Shown: piece by piece, positions 8,853 to 16,519 of the stretch
How positions within the stretch are numbered: position 1 is the first letter of the stretch
Layout of the letters: each line of letters begins with the position of its first letter
NCBI RefSeq assembly: GCF_000739875.1
Contig: NZ_BBJR01000067.1
Coordinates: forward strand, 1-34,127
Direction: 5' to 3'
Source of the DNA: Comamonas aquatica NBRC 14918
GTDB lineage: Bacteria > Pseudomonadota > Gammaproteobacteria > Burkholderiales > Burkholderiaceae_C
DNA: 34,127 nt
Notes under the pieces: model-generated
What the model was told of the DNA's origin: nothing
Database searches by the model: none
Seen by the model: the letters and a program-made list of their open reading frames with translations, nothing else
Made by a program: the position numbers and the translations under genes

Positions 8853-9986
8853 ATGCGACTGCTGCTGATCCAGCCTGCCACCAAGCAGGTGCTCGACCTG
8901 GGCACCTGGCCTGCGTCCGACGCCCCCCTGCCCGCGCCCGAGGCCGGCAGCTTCTACTGGCTGTCGTGCGAGCGCACCGAGTTCGAGACCCAGATCGCGG
9001 CCGTGCAGCGCCTGCTGCTGCAGCTGTGCGGCACACCCCTGGTGGACCTGCACATCTCCGACCTGCTGAACGCCCAGATCCCGTCCACCTTCGACTACAC
9101 CTCGGACTACGACGTGATGCTGTTCCGGCGCCTGGACCTGCCGCCGCCACCCGCAACCGGCAGCGCAGACGCCGGCGCCCGCCCTGCCAGCGCCCCACTG
9201 CTGAAGAACCTGGACACCGCCCCCGTCGGCTTTGCCGTGTTCGACCAGCTGCTGTTCAGCGTCCACCCCGGCGAATGCCCGGTGCGCTCCCACCATGTGC
9301 AGCGCCTGCTGGCCCCGGGCACAACGCCGGAAAAGCGCGCCGGCAGCCGCCTGCCCGCCAGCAGCGCCGACCTGATGCTGCGCCAGCTGGACCTGATGGT
9401 GGACGGTTTCCTCAGCCTGCGCCGCGACATGGCCAAACAGATGGACCAGTGGCAGATGGCCCTGCTCAACCCCAACTCGCGCTTCCACGACTGGGGCAAG
9501 GTGCTGCAGGCGCAGCTGGGCCTGCACCAGCTCAACGAAATCTGCGAAGACCAGCGCGGCGCCGTGCAGGACTGGATCGACATGCTGGAGAGCTGGCCCG
9601 AGGAAAGCGAGACGGCCGAGCGCCGCGCACGCGAGCTGCTGCGCGTGCGCTCGCGCGACGTGCTGGAGCACATCGAGCGCGTCAGCCACCACGTGCACCG
9701 CATGGAGCTGAGCGCCGAGGCCGCAGTGCAGATGCACTTCTCGGCCCAGAGCAACCGCGCCAACGACATCATGCGCACGCTGACTACGCTGACCGCCATC
9801 TTCCTGCCGCTGAACCTGATCGCCGCCGTGTTCGGCATGAACTTCGACGTGCTGCCCCTGGTGCACAAGGAAGACGGTTTCTGGTGGGCCATGGGCGCCA
9901 TGGCCGGCATCGGCCTGGCCCTGCTGGTGTTCTTCCTGCGCCGCCGCTACATCGAGCGCGACACCCTGATGGGCGAGAACACCTGA
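8853..9986 (+). CDS. CorA-family magnesium/divalent cation transporter
   Basis: Inner-membrane channel of the CorA metal ion transporter family, forming pentamers that pass Mg2+ (some members Co2+, Ni2+ or Zn2+). The 377-residue protein has a large acidic cytoplasmic N-terminal domain, a helical stalk (about residues 170-315), then two C-terminal membrane helices. The signature GMN (FGMNFDVLPL) closes the first helix. The tail is basic (RRRYIERD). It resembles the diverged CorA paralogues of betaproteobacteria more than classical CorA, so the ion is uncertain. ATG 8853 is chosen because the preceding in-frame sequence is repeat B. The ribosome-binding site is weak. Confidence 0.9.
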   Translation: MRLLLIQPATKQVLDLGTWPASDAPLPAPEAGSFYWLSCERTEFETQIAAVQRLLLQLCGTPLVDLHISDLLNAQIPSTFDYTSDYDVMLFRRLDLPPPPATGSADAGARPASAPLLKNLDTAPVGFAVFDQLLFSVHPGECPVRSHHVQRLLAPGTTPEKRAGSRLPASSADLMLRQLDLMVDGFLSLRRDMAKQMDQWQMALLNPNSRFHDWGKVLQAQLGLHQLNEICEDQRGAVQDWIDMLESWPEESETAERRARELLRVRSRDVLEHIERVSHHVHRMELSAEAAVQMHFSAQSNRANDIMRTLTTLTAIFLPLNLIAAVFGMNFDVLPLVHKEDGFWWAMGAMAGIGLALLVFFLRRRYIERDTLMGENT

Positions 9987-10025
9987 AAAACTGCGAGCAA
10001 CCCGCGCTCACCCTCGCTGGGTTTG
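9985..10025 (-). terminator. Probable terminator of the dienelactone hydrolase gene
   Basis: On the minus strand GCAAACCC pairs with GGGTTGC (one bulge), with a short inner GCG/CGC pairing, and is followed by CAGTTTTT. It lies between the convergent corA-like and hydrolase genes. The sequence resembles those at 18321-18352 and 23920-23961, so it may also be a repeat copy. Confidence 0.4.
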
Positions 10026-10093
10026 CGAGTCAAAACACGCCAGAACCCAAGCATGGCGCGCGCCAACCGCTCTTCTTGTGCATCAGACCCGCA

Positions 10094-10792
10094 TCAGGCC
10101 CGCGCCAAGTGCTGGTCGAAGAAAGCCAGCGTGCGGTCCTTGGCCTGGATGGCGCTGGTCTCGTCGTAGCTGCCGCGTTGGTCGCAGTTGAAGCCATGGT
10201 CGGCGTCGTACACATGCACCTGCACCACGGGGTGCACCCGGCTGAAGGCCTGCACGCCGTCCAGCGCAATGTGCGCATCGCGCGCGCCAAAGTGGGCCAG
10301 CACCGGCACGCGCGGCGTGCGCGCCACCTCCGGCGACACGGTCATGCCCCCGCCGTAGTAGCACACGGCGGCCGACAGCTCGCTCACCCGCTCGGCCGCG
10401 CGCCAGGCCAGCAGCCCGCCCCAGCAAAAGCCCACCATGCCCACGCCGGCCACGCCGTCCTGCTGCAAGGCCCATTGCGCCGCGGCGCGGATGTCCTGCA
10501 GCACGCCCTCACCCGGCAGGGCCTCGGCCGCGGCCTTCAAGGCCTTGCCGCGCGCCATGCCCTCGACGTCATAGCCCAGTTGCACATCGAACTCCAGCCG
10601 CGTGAACAGCGCCGGGGCGATCGCCACGAAACCGCGTGCGGCCAGGCGGTCGGTCACGGCGCGGATGTGGCTGTTGACGCCGAAAATCTCCTGCGCCACC
10701 ACCACGGCCCCGCGCACCGGGCCCTCGGGCTGGGCCACCCAGGCCGGCACCGCCGTGCCGTCGGCGGCGGTCAGTGAAATAAAGCTGCCCAT
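10094..10792 (-). CDS. Dienelactone hydrolase family protein
   Basis: A 232-residue alpha/beta hydrolase of the dienelactone hydrolase family, whose founding members open dienelactone to maleylacetate in chloroaromatic breakdown. The cysteine nucleophile is in GFCWGG (Cys123), with Asp172 (GARDAHI) and His199 (DADHGF) completing the triad. Glu35 in AQEIFGVN matches the glutamate that activates the cysteine in DLH. ATG 10792 is preferred to ATG 10801 because AAGGAG abuts the first ATG but lies 9 nt before the second. No aromatic-degradation genes are nearby, so the substrate is unassigned. Confidence 0.92.
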   Translation of the reverse strand: MGSFISLTAADGTAVPAWVAQPEGPVRGAVVVAQEIFGVNSHIRAVTDRLAARGFVAIAPALFTRLEFDVQLGYDVEGMARGKALKAAAEALPGEGVLQDIRAAAQWALQQDGVAGVGMVGFCWGGLLAWRAAERVSELSAAVCYYGGGMTVSPEVARTPRVPVLAHFGARDAHIALDGVQAFSRVHPVVQVHVYDADHGFNCDQRGSYDETSAIQAKDRTLAFFDQHLARA

Positions 10793-10914
10793 GGATCGCA
10801 TCTCCTTGTTATCGTTGGGCGACCTGCCGTGTCCCTGCCGGCCGCAACACTGGCAACTTTAAGCAATCTGCGTTCCACTTAGGACCTGTCCACCCTTCCC
10901 CGCACTGCCCGCCC

Positions 10915-11547
10915 ATGGATCTGAAACCGCTGATCACCCTGGTTGCCATCGTCAATCCGCTGGCCATCGTGCCGTTTTTCATCCACTACACGCAAGGCTT
11001 CGATGCTGCGCAGCGTGCCCAGACCATCCGCACGGCGTCGTTCAGCGCCTTCGTGGTGATCGCCGCCTGCGCGCTGATCGGCCTGCAGGTGCTGGATTTC
11101 TTCAACATCTCGCTGCAGAGCTTCCAGGTCGGCGGCGGCCTGCTGCTGCTGATCAGCGCGATGAACATGCTCAACGCGCGCCCGGCCGAAGACCGGCGCC
11201 ACGAGGACACGCTGGAAGCGGGGGTCGAGAAGGCCGCCATGGGCAACAGCATCGCCGTGGTGCCGCTGACGATCCCGCTGCTCACCGGGCCGGCCGCCAT
11301 GTCGACCGTGGTGATCTACGCCGACCAGGCGGCCACCTTCTGGCAGCACCTGGCCCTGGTGGGCTATGGGGTGGTGGTGGCGGCCGCGGTGTGGGCCAGC
11401 TTTTCCATGGCCGAACCGATTGCCCGCGTGCTGGGCAAGACCGGCATCAACGTGATGACGCGGCTGATGGGCCTGATCCTGGCCGCCCTGGCCGTGGAAG
11501 TGATGGCCGGGGGCCTGATGAAGATTTTCCCCGCGCTGGCGGGCTGA
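10915..11547 (+). CDS. MarC family integral membrane protein
   Basis: A 210-residue protein with six predicted membrane helices and the MarC/UPF0056 signature: AIVNPLAIVPFFI near residues 11-23, the second-half repeat NSIAVVPLTIPLLTGPAAMS (115-134), and TRLMGLILAALAVEVMAGG near the C-terminus. MarC was once linked to multiple antibiotic resistance in E. coli, but that role was not confirmed and the family function remains unknown. It is divergent from the dienelactone hydrolase gene and convergent with the hemerythrin gene. Confidence 0.93.
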   Translation: MDLKPLITLVAIVNPLAIVPFFIHYTQGFDAAQRAQTIRTASFSAFVVIAACALIGLQVLDFFNISLQSFQVGGGLLLLISAMNMLNARPAEDRRHEDTLEAGVEKAAMGNSIAVVPLTIPLLTGPAAMSTVVIYADQAATFWQHLALVGYGVVVAAAVWASFSMAEPIARVLGKTGINVMTRLMGLILAALAVEVMAGGLMKIFPALAG

Positions 11548-11553
11548 CACCGT

Positions 11554-11578
11554 GTGCCGGCCCGCGCGGGGGCGGCAC
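11554..11578. terminator. Bidirectional hairpin between marC-like and hemerythrin genes
   Basis: GTGCCG / CGGCAC encloses a second pairing, CCC-GCGC-GGG, and fills nearly the whole 31-bp gap between two convergent stop codons. There is no T-run on either strand, so it is probably a weak bidirectional terminator. Confidence 0.4.
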
Positions 11579-12106
11579 TCAGACCGCCGACTGCGCCACC
11601 TTGTCGGCCTGGGCGCCGTGCTGGCCGTGGTCGTCCGGGGTGGAGCAGGCCCCGCCGCAGCCGCTGATGGGCTGCGCCGGCAGGGCATCGCTGTGCAGCA
11701 GGGCGCCGCTGGCGGGGTCAAAGCCCACGCTCTGCATGTGCTGGGCCAGGGCCGCATCCATGGTCTGGGCGTGGTAGCTGAACCAGGAGGCCAGCTCCGG
11801 CGTCATGCCGCGGATCATGCTGTAGTCCCCCTCGTCCCCGCGCTTGCCGCCTTCGCGCATGATGTCCAGCACCACCTTGTGCTGCGTGGCGTGGCAGTTG
11901 CCCGTGGCAAAGCCGGTGGCCAGCATCCAGCGGTCTTCCTGCCCGAAGTGCTCCTCGGTGTGCGCCACCAGCGCCTGCCACACCGGCATCAGGGCCTCGT
12001 CCGGCGTGGCTTCCACCTGCGCCATCAGGTCCACGAACTCCTTGTGCGTTTCGTCCATGACTGGAACGTTCAACTCCAGGGCCGTGCTCCATTCCAATGT
12101 CGCCAT
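11579..12106 (-). CDS. Bacteriohemerythrin-like protein
   Basis: A 175-residue non-haem di-iron protein expected to bind O2 reversibly, and possibly NO. All seven classical iron ligands are present: His21 (MDETHKEF), His53 and Glu57 (HFGQE), His72 and His76 (HATQH), His112 and Asp117 (HAQTMD). The domain ends near residue 125. The last 50 residues are a less ordered tail with GCGGAC and several histidines, which might bind metal. The ribosome-binding site AAGGAGG is strong (5 nt spacing). An FNR-type palindrome lies 63 bp upstream, consistent with an oxygen-responsive role. Confidence 0.93.
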   Translation of the reverse strand: MATLEWSTALELNVPVMDETHKEFVDLMAQVEATPDEALMPVWQALVAHTEEHFGQEDRWMLATGFATGNCHATQHKVVLDIMREGGKRGDEGDYSMIRGMTPELASWFSYHAQTMDAALAQHMQSVGFDPASGALLHSDALPAQPISGCGGACSTPDDHGQHGAQADKVAQSAV

Positions 12107-12168
12107 AGCGCCCTCCTTCGTCCAAACTGTGCAAAGCCGAAAGCTTACGAAGCCTATCTCGTAGGGGT

Positions 12169-12182
12169 TTGAGACAGGTCAA
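12169..12182 (-). promoter_or_regulatory. FNR/CRP-type box upstream of the hemerythrin gene
   Basis: TTGAC-CTGT-CTCAA on the minus strand matches the FNR/ANR consensus TTGAT-N4-ATCAA at eight of ten half-site positions. If it acts as a class II site at -41.5, transcription would begin near 12134 with TAAGCT (12147-12142) as -10. That leaves a short leader ending in the strong ribosome-binding site. Confidence 0.4.
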
Positions 12183-12233
12183 AGCCCGGCCGACACAGGG
12201 CCACGGCCTACAGGCACCACCGGGCCAGACGGC

Positions 12234-12254
12234 AAAAAGCCCCGCATGCGGGGC
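12234..12254 (-). terminator. CsbD gene terminator
   Basis: GCCCCGC-AT-GCGGGGC followed by five T on the minus strand, about 80 nt after the CsbD stop. A clear intrinsic terminator that insulates the hemerythrin gene. Confidence 0.8.
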
Positions 12255-12333
12255 TGGGGCTGAGACAGGGTGGGTGCGCACCTGCGGGCGGAATTGCGGC
12301 CGGAGGCGGCGTCCCCTTGCGGGCGACTATGGA

Positions 12334-12552
12334 TCAGCGGTCAAAACGGAAGTCGGGGTGGCGCTTGTGCCATTCGGCCAGCTGCTTTTCCGCCTCTTCC
12401 TTGGCCAGGCCATGGCGCTCCTGCAGCTTGCCCAGGAACTGGTCGCGCTTGCCGGCGATCACGTCCACATCGTCGTCGGTCAGCTTGCCCCACTGCTCGC
12501 GAATCTTGCCCTTGAATTGCTTCCAGTTTCCTTGGATACGGTCTTCATTCAT
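12334..12552 (-). CDS. CsbD family small stress protein
   Basis: A 72-residue, highly charged protein starting MNEDRIQGNWKQFKGKIREQ, the CsbD family pattern (B. subtilis CsbD is sigma-B controlled; E. coli YjbJ is abundant under stress). Tryptophans at 10, 21 and 61 are typical of the proteobacterial subgroup. A GAGG ribosome-binding site lies 8 nt before the ATG. The molecular function of the family is unknown. Single-gene unit with its own terminator. Confidence 0.95.
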   Translation of the reverse strand: MNEDRIQGNWKQFKGKIREQWGKLTDDDVDVIAGKRDQFLGKLQERHGLAKEEAEKQLAEWHKRHPDFRFDR

Positions 12553-12725
12553 GGAATTTTCCTCAGCGTGAAATCAATATTTGCTGCACATGGAATGCGT
12601 AAAAATCAACACATTCACATTCCTGCAGCGCGAAAAGTCACTTTAAAAAAAATTCATGGCGCAGCGTGTCGTCGATGCGGGACAGGGCCGGTCGGACCAG
12701 ACCGACCCGGTGTGCCAGAGAGCGT

Positions 12726-13376
12726 TTAACGCTTGGACACGGTTTGCAGCCACTGGGTGAGGGTGCCCCCCAGCACATCCACCCCCTGGGCCAGGGCCTG
12801 CACCCCGGCCGCGGCGTTCGGTGCCGACGCGGGCTGGCGCACCTCCAGCACCCGCTGGGCCAACAGCACATCGCCCTGCGGCGCGGGGTCCACCAGGGTG
12901 GCGCGCACGCGCACCCAGCCCACGCTGTCCTGGGCGGTGGTGAAGACATGGCTGAACTCCTCCAGCGCCAGGCGCAACACAGGCACCTGCCGCCCCTGCA
13001 CGCTGGGCGGGGCTTCGCCCGGGGCCGCCGACAGCACCACGCGCCCACCCTGGGTCAGGTGTTCGCGCAAGCGCTGCTGCACCATCTGCGCAGGCGGCAC
13101 GCTCCAGCGCGCCTGGGTGTAGGCGCGCAAAACCTGCGCATCCGCATACGCCAAGCGGTAATGCACCAGGGTGCTGCCATCGGACAGCAAGGGCGCCTGC
13201 ACGGGCCCCAGCGCCACGGCCGGCAAGGCCACGGCCGGCGGCGCCGCCAGCGCGGCCGGTGCCCCCAGGTCATAGCGGGTCACGGCCTGGGGCGGCCGGG
13301 GCAGGGTGCTGCAGCCCGCCAGCCAGACGACCGCCGCCCAGCACCAGGCGCGGCGTGGAGTGATCAGTGCGCGCAT
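12726..13376 (-). CDS. ABC-type transport auxiliary lipoprotein (PqiC-like)
   Basis: A 216-residue lipoprotein with a signal peptide ending in the lipobox LAGC (acylated cysteine near residue 22), so probably outer-membrane anchored on the periplasmic side. The body, starting TRYDLG, follows the PqiC/YmbA domain pattern (ABC-type transport auxiliary component), which partners MCE proteins. ATG 13376 is chosen because the AAGGAAG ribosome-binding site abuts the alternative ATG at 13382. Last gene of the MCE operon, 11 nt after the MlaD-like gene. About 170 bp downstream hold no gene I can recognise. Confidence 0.88.
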   Translation of the reverse strand: MRALITPRRAWCWAAVVWLAGCSTLPRPPQAVTRYDLGAPAALAAPPAVALPAVALGPVQAPLLSDGSTLVHYRLAYADAQVLRAYTQARWSVPPAQMVQQRLREHLTQGGRVVLSAAPGEAPPSVQGRQVPVLRLALEEFSHVFTTAQDSVGWVRVRATLVDPAPQGDVLLAQRVLEVRQPASAPNAAAGVQALAQGVDVLGGTLTQWLQTVSKR

Positions 13377-13387
13377 ATGCATCTTCC

Positions 13388-14344
13388 TTACTGGGCCGCA
13401 GGGGCCACAAAACCGGGCTCGCCGGGCCCAGGCTGTCCGGCATCCACCCCATACAACAGGGACTGGGGGTTGTCGCCAATCCCCGCCGCGGCACTGCCCA
13501 TGCGGCGCGCGGCCGAGGAGACATCGCTGGCAGCCTGGCTGATGCCGGGCAAGGTGGCACGGTCCAGGCGCTCGGCCGCCCGTGCCATGGCCTGCGAGCC
13601 TTCGGTGATCCGCGCCAGGGCGCCGTCCGGGCCTTGCACGGTCGTGGCCATGCGCCGCACCTCCTGCGCCAGCGCGCCGGCTTCCTGCCCGGCCTTTTCC
13701 ATGGCCTGCAGGGCACGGCGTGCATCCTGGGTCATGCCGGGCAGCTCCTGCTGCAAGGTGGTGTGCATGGAGCGGGTCACGCCGCTGACATTGCTGGCCG
13801 CATCCGAGAGGTTGAGCAGCAGGCTGCTGAAGCGCTCCTGGTTGTCATCCCCCAGCAACTGGTTGATGCGCCGGGTGGCCTCGTCGACCTTGCTCAGGAT
13901 GGTCATGCCCTGGTCGGCCAGCACGCTCAGCGGCGAGGACTTCATCAACAGCCGCGGAATGCCGTCGGGGCCCTCGGGCAGGGCCGCCATGGGCTCGGTC
14001 ACGTCGTCCAGCTGGATGTGCGCAATCCCGGTCACGCCCTGGTAGCCCAGCATGCCGAAGGTGGTGGTGGGCGAGACCGGGGCCTTGCTGTCAACCGCGA
14101 TGCGGATCAGCACATTGCCCTGCTGCGCCTGGTCGAAGGTGATCTCGGTCACCTTGCCCACGGCCACGCCCTTGTAGCGCACCGTGGCCTGGTTCTGCAG
14201 GCCGCTGATGGTGTCGCCGGTGGACATTTCGTACAAGGTGTAGTCGTGGCGGTCGCGCGTCAGCCACAGGGCCAGCGCCCCCAGCAGGACCAGCAGCGCC
14301 AGCACGAAGCTGCCGGCCGCCATGGCGTGTGATTTGTTTTCCAT
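13388..14344 (-). CDS. MCE (MlaD-like) lipid-binding protein
   Basis: A 318-residue periplasmic protein anchored by one N-terminal helix (residues 9-29). It has one MCE domain (about residues 38-115) containing GLQNQATVRYKGVAVGKV, the conserved core. MCE proteins form hexameric rings through which phospholipids move between inner and outer membranes. The region after residue 140 is helical and coiled-coil-like (NQLLGDDNQERFSSLLLNL), longer than in E. coli MlaD (183 residues) and likely to extend the ring into a tube. It lies 3 nt after the ATPase gene. Confidence 0.93.
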   Translation of the reverse strand: MENKSHAMAAGSFVLALLVLLGALALWLTRDRHDYTLYEMSTGDTISGLQNQATVRYKGVAVGKVTEITFDQAQQGNVLIRIAVDSKAPVSPTTTFGMLGYQGVTGIAHIQLDDVTEPMAALPEGPDGIPRLLMKSSPLSVLADQGMTILSKVDEATRRINQLLGDDNQERFSSLLLNLSDAASNVSGVTRSMHTTLQQELPGMTQDARRALQAMEKAGQEAGALAQEVRRMATTVQGPDGALARITEGSQAMARAAERLDRATLPGISQAASDVSSAARRMGSAAAGIGDNPQSLLYGVDAGQPGPGEPGFVAPAAQ

Positions 14345-14347
14345 TGC

Positions 14348-15160
14348 TCAATGCCCTCCTTGCGGAGCGGGTGCCATGGCACGGCGACCCCGCTCGCCCT
14401 GGAAGAAAGTGGTGATGAAGGGGTGCGGAAATTGCGCCACCTCCTGCGGCGTTCCGGTCACCAGCACGCGTTTCTCGGCCAGCACCGCCACGCGGCTGGA
14501 CAAGGCAAACAGCGTGTCCAGGTCGTGCGTGACCATGACCACGGTCAGCCCCAACTCGACACGCAGCTCGCGCAGCAGGGCGCAGAACTCGTCGGAGCTG
14601 GTCGGGTCCAGCCCGGCCGTCGGCTCGTCCAGCAGCAGCAGCGGCGGGTCCATGATCAGGGCACGCGCCAAGGCCACCCGCTTGACCATACCACCGGACA
14701 GGTCGGCCGGCATGCGCGTGGCGTGCTCGGGCTGGAGGCCGACCATGCGCAGCTTGACCATGGCGGCCTCGTCAACCATGGCCGCGGGCAGCGTGCCCAG
14801 CTCGCGCAGGGCAAAGCCGATGTTCTCCAGCACGTTGAAGGCCGAGTACAGCGCCCCGTGCTGGAACAGCATGCCGACGCGGGTGGCTGCGCCTTCGGTG
14901 CACAGCTCGGCCGCCGGCCGCCCCAGCGTGGTCACCGTGCCGCGCCCCGGCTGCAGCAGCCCCAGGATCTGGCGCAGCAGCACCGTCTTGCCCGTGCCCG
15001 AGCCACCGACGATGGACAGCATGTCGCCCTGGTACACGGTCAGGTCCAGGTCCTGGTGCACGGCAAAGGCGTTGTCGCCCTCGCCGAACACGCTCCACAG
15101 CTTGTCGACCTGCACCATGGCGCGGGGCGTCTGCGGGCGGGGGGATGCGGCTGCAGTCAT
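14348..15160 (-). CDS. MCE-system ABC transporter ATPase (MlaF-like)
   Basis: A 270-residue cytoplasmic ATPase. Walker A is GGSGTGKT (about 52-59), the signature is LSGGMVKRVALARAL, Walker B is LLLLDEP, followed by the D-loop TAGLDP and the switch histidine in VMVTHDLD. The LSGGM (not LSGGQ) signature is characteristic of Mla/Mkl ATPases that power MCE lipid transport. It pairs with the permease gene whose stop lies 3 nt upstream. Confidence 0.95.
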   Translation of the reverse strand: MTAAASPRPQTPRAMVQVDKLWSVFGEGDNAFAVHQDLDLTVYQGDMLSIVGGSGTGKTVLLRQILGLLQPGRGTVTTLGRPAAELCTEGAATRVGMLFQHGALYSAFNVLENIGFALRELGTLPAAMVDEAAMVKLRMVGLQPEHATRMPADLSGGMVKRVALARALIMDPPLLLLDEPTAGLDPTSSDEFCALLRELRVELGLTVVMVTHDLDTLFALSSRVAVLAEKRVLVTGTPQEVAQFPHPFITTFFQGERGRRAMAPAPQGGH

Positions 15161-15163
15161 GGC

Positions 15164-16291
15164 TCAGAACCCCACATCCTTGAAAGCGATGGCGAACAGG
15201 GCGTCGACCACGATCACCATGGTGATGGACGACACCACCGAGGCCGTCGTGCCCGCGCCCAGGCTCTGGGTGTTGGGCTGCACGCGCAGCCCCCAGTGGC
15301 AGCCGATCAGCGCGATGAACACCCCGAACACCACCGACTTGGCCATGGCCAGCACCAGGTTGCCGATCTCCACCGCATCCGGCAGCGCCTGCAGAAAGTA
15401 GCCGGCCGAGATGCCCATGGTCATGTCGGCCGCCAGCATGCCGCCCGCCAGCGCTGCCAGCGTGGTCCACAGGCTGATCAGCGGCATGGCCAGCGCCAGC
15501 GCCAGCGCGCGTGGCATGACCAGGCGAAAGCCATGGCGGATGCCCATGACCTGCATGGCGTCCAGCTCCTCGGTCACGCGCATCACGCCGATCTGCGCCG
15601 TGATGGCCGAACCCGAGCGCCCGGCCACCAGGATGGCGCCCAGCAGCGGCCCCAGCTCGCGGATCAGCGAGATGCCCAGGATGTTCACGATGAAGGCCTC
15701 GGCGCCGAACTGGCGCAGTTGCAGCGCCATCAGGTAGGCCAGCACCACGCCGATCAGAAAGCCCACCAGGGCCGTGATCGGCAGCGCCGTGGCCCCCATG
15801 CTGTACAGGTGGCCGGAAAAATCGCGCCAAGGCCCTTTGCGCGGATCGCGCAGCAGGCGGACTATGTCCAGCACCAACTGCCCCACCAGCTCCACCAGGT
15901 GCTGGAAATGGTCCAGCGCGTGCAGCACCAGCAGGCCCAGCTGGTTCACCCGGTCCATCATGCACAGCGGGGCCGGTGCCGGCACGGGTGCCTGGCGCAG
16001 GGCGGCCACGCGCGCCAGCATGGTGCGCTGGGCATCGGTCAGGCGCACCCGCTGCGGCCAGGCGTACTGCCAGTGGCGCCACAGCAGCTGGGCGCCGATG
16101 TGGTCCAGCCATTGCAGTGCCTGCAGGTCCCAGCCCGTGGCGGCATCCGCCGGATGGCTGCGCAGGGCGCGCTGCAGCTGTTGCCACACCGGGCGCTGGC
16201 CCAACTCCGCCGCGCCCCAGCGCCCCTGCAACTGCACCCAGGCGCCTTCGGCGTCCTGGAGGGTCTGCAAACGGGGAAGGGTATCGGTCAT
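15164..16291 (-). CDS. MCE-system ABC permease with N-terminal STAS-like domain (MlaE-like)
   Basis: A 375-residue protein. Residues 1 to about 95 look like a STAS/MlaB-like domain (WDLQALQWLDHIGAQLLWRH). The rest is the MlaE permease: an interfacial helix, then five or so membrane helices with LGPLLGAILVAGRSGSAITAQIG and the coupling region EELDAMQVMGI. In E. coli the STAS protein MlaB is separate, and here it is fused to the permease. First gene of the operon permease-ATPase-MCE-lipoprotein. MlaA and MlaC genes are absent here. Confidence 0.94.
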   Translation of the reverse strand: MTDTLPRLQTLQDAEGAWVQLQGRWGAAELGQRPVWQQLQRALRSHPADAATGWDLQALQWLDHIGAQLLWRHWQYAWPQRVRLTDAQRTMLARVAALRQAPVPAPAPLCMMDRVNQLGLLVLHALDHFQHLVELVGQLVLDIVRLLRDPRKGPWRDFSGHLYSMGATALPITALVGFLIGVVLAYLMALQLRQFGAEAFIVNILGISLIRELGPLLGAILVAGRSGSAITAQIGVMRVTEELDAMQVMGIRHGFRLVMPRALALALAMPLISLWTTLAALAGGMLAADMTMGISAGYFLQALPDAVEIGNLVLAMAKSVVFGVFIALIGCHWGLRVQPNTQSLGAGTTASVVSSITMVIVVDALFAIAFKDVGF

Positions 16292-16443
16292 GGCGTGAAA
16301 AAAGTCGAAGCGCTGCCAGCTTACAAGCTTTGGCCCCGGCCGCGAACCACGGAACGCAAGCCAGCAGCCGGTGCATTTTGCAGTGCAACACCGAAATCGT
16401 CAGACCAAGACTACACGCTTTCCCTATCGACAGCCCCGGGGCA

Positions 16444-16470
16444 TTCCACACAATGGAACCACGGTTTCCA
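16444..16470 (+). promoter_or_regulatory. Overlapping dyads upstream of the GMC leader ORF
   Basis: TTCCA-N5-TGGAA-N7-TTCCA: the central TGGAA (16454-16458) can pair with either flanking TTCCA. As DNA this resembles a multi-half-site operator. As RNA it gives two mutually exclusive hairpins 5 nt before the leader ORF ribosome-binding site. Function unknown. Confidence 0.4.
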
Positions 16471-16486
16471 ATCCGGAGGCCGATTG

Positions 16487-16519
16487 ATGCCCGGTCACAC
16501 GGGCTTGCTTCATGAGTGA
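16487..16519 (+). CDS. Leader ORF MPGHTGLLHE overlapping the GMC gene
   Basis: A 10-codon ORF with the best ribosome-binding site in this region, GGAGG (16475-16479) 7 nt before its ATG. Its TGA (16517-16519) lies just past the ATG of the GMC oxidoreductase (16512), in a different frame. The GMC gene has no ribosome-binding site of its own. The layout suggests termination-reinitiation coupling. The peptide has no run of one amino acid typical of attenuators. Confidence 0.5.
   Translation: MPGHTGLLHE

Noticed and set aside
12681-12710. GGTCGG...CCGACC hairpin as terminator of the MCE operon
   Set aside because: The nearest T-run on the minus strand is about 35 nt away, too far for an intrinsic terminator.
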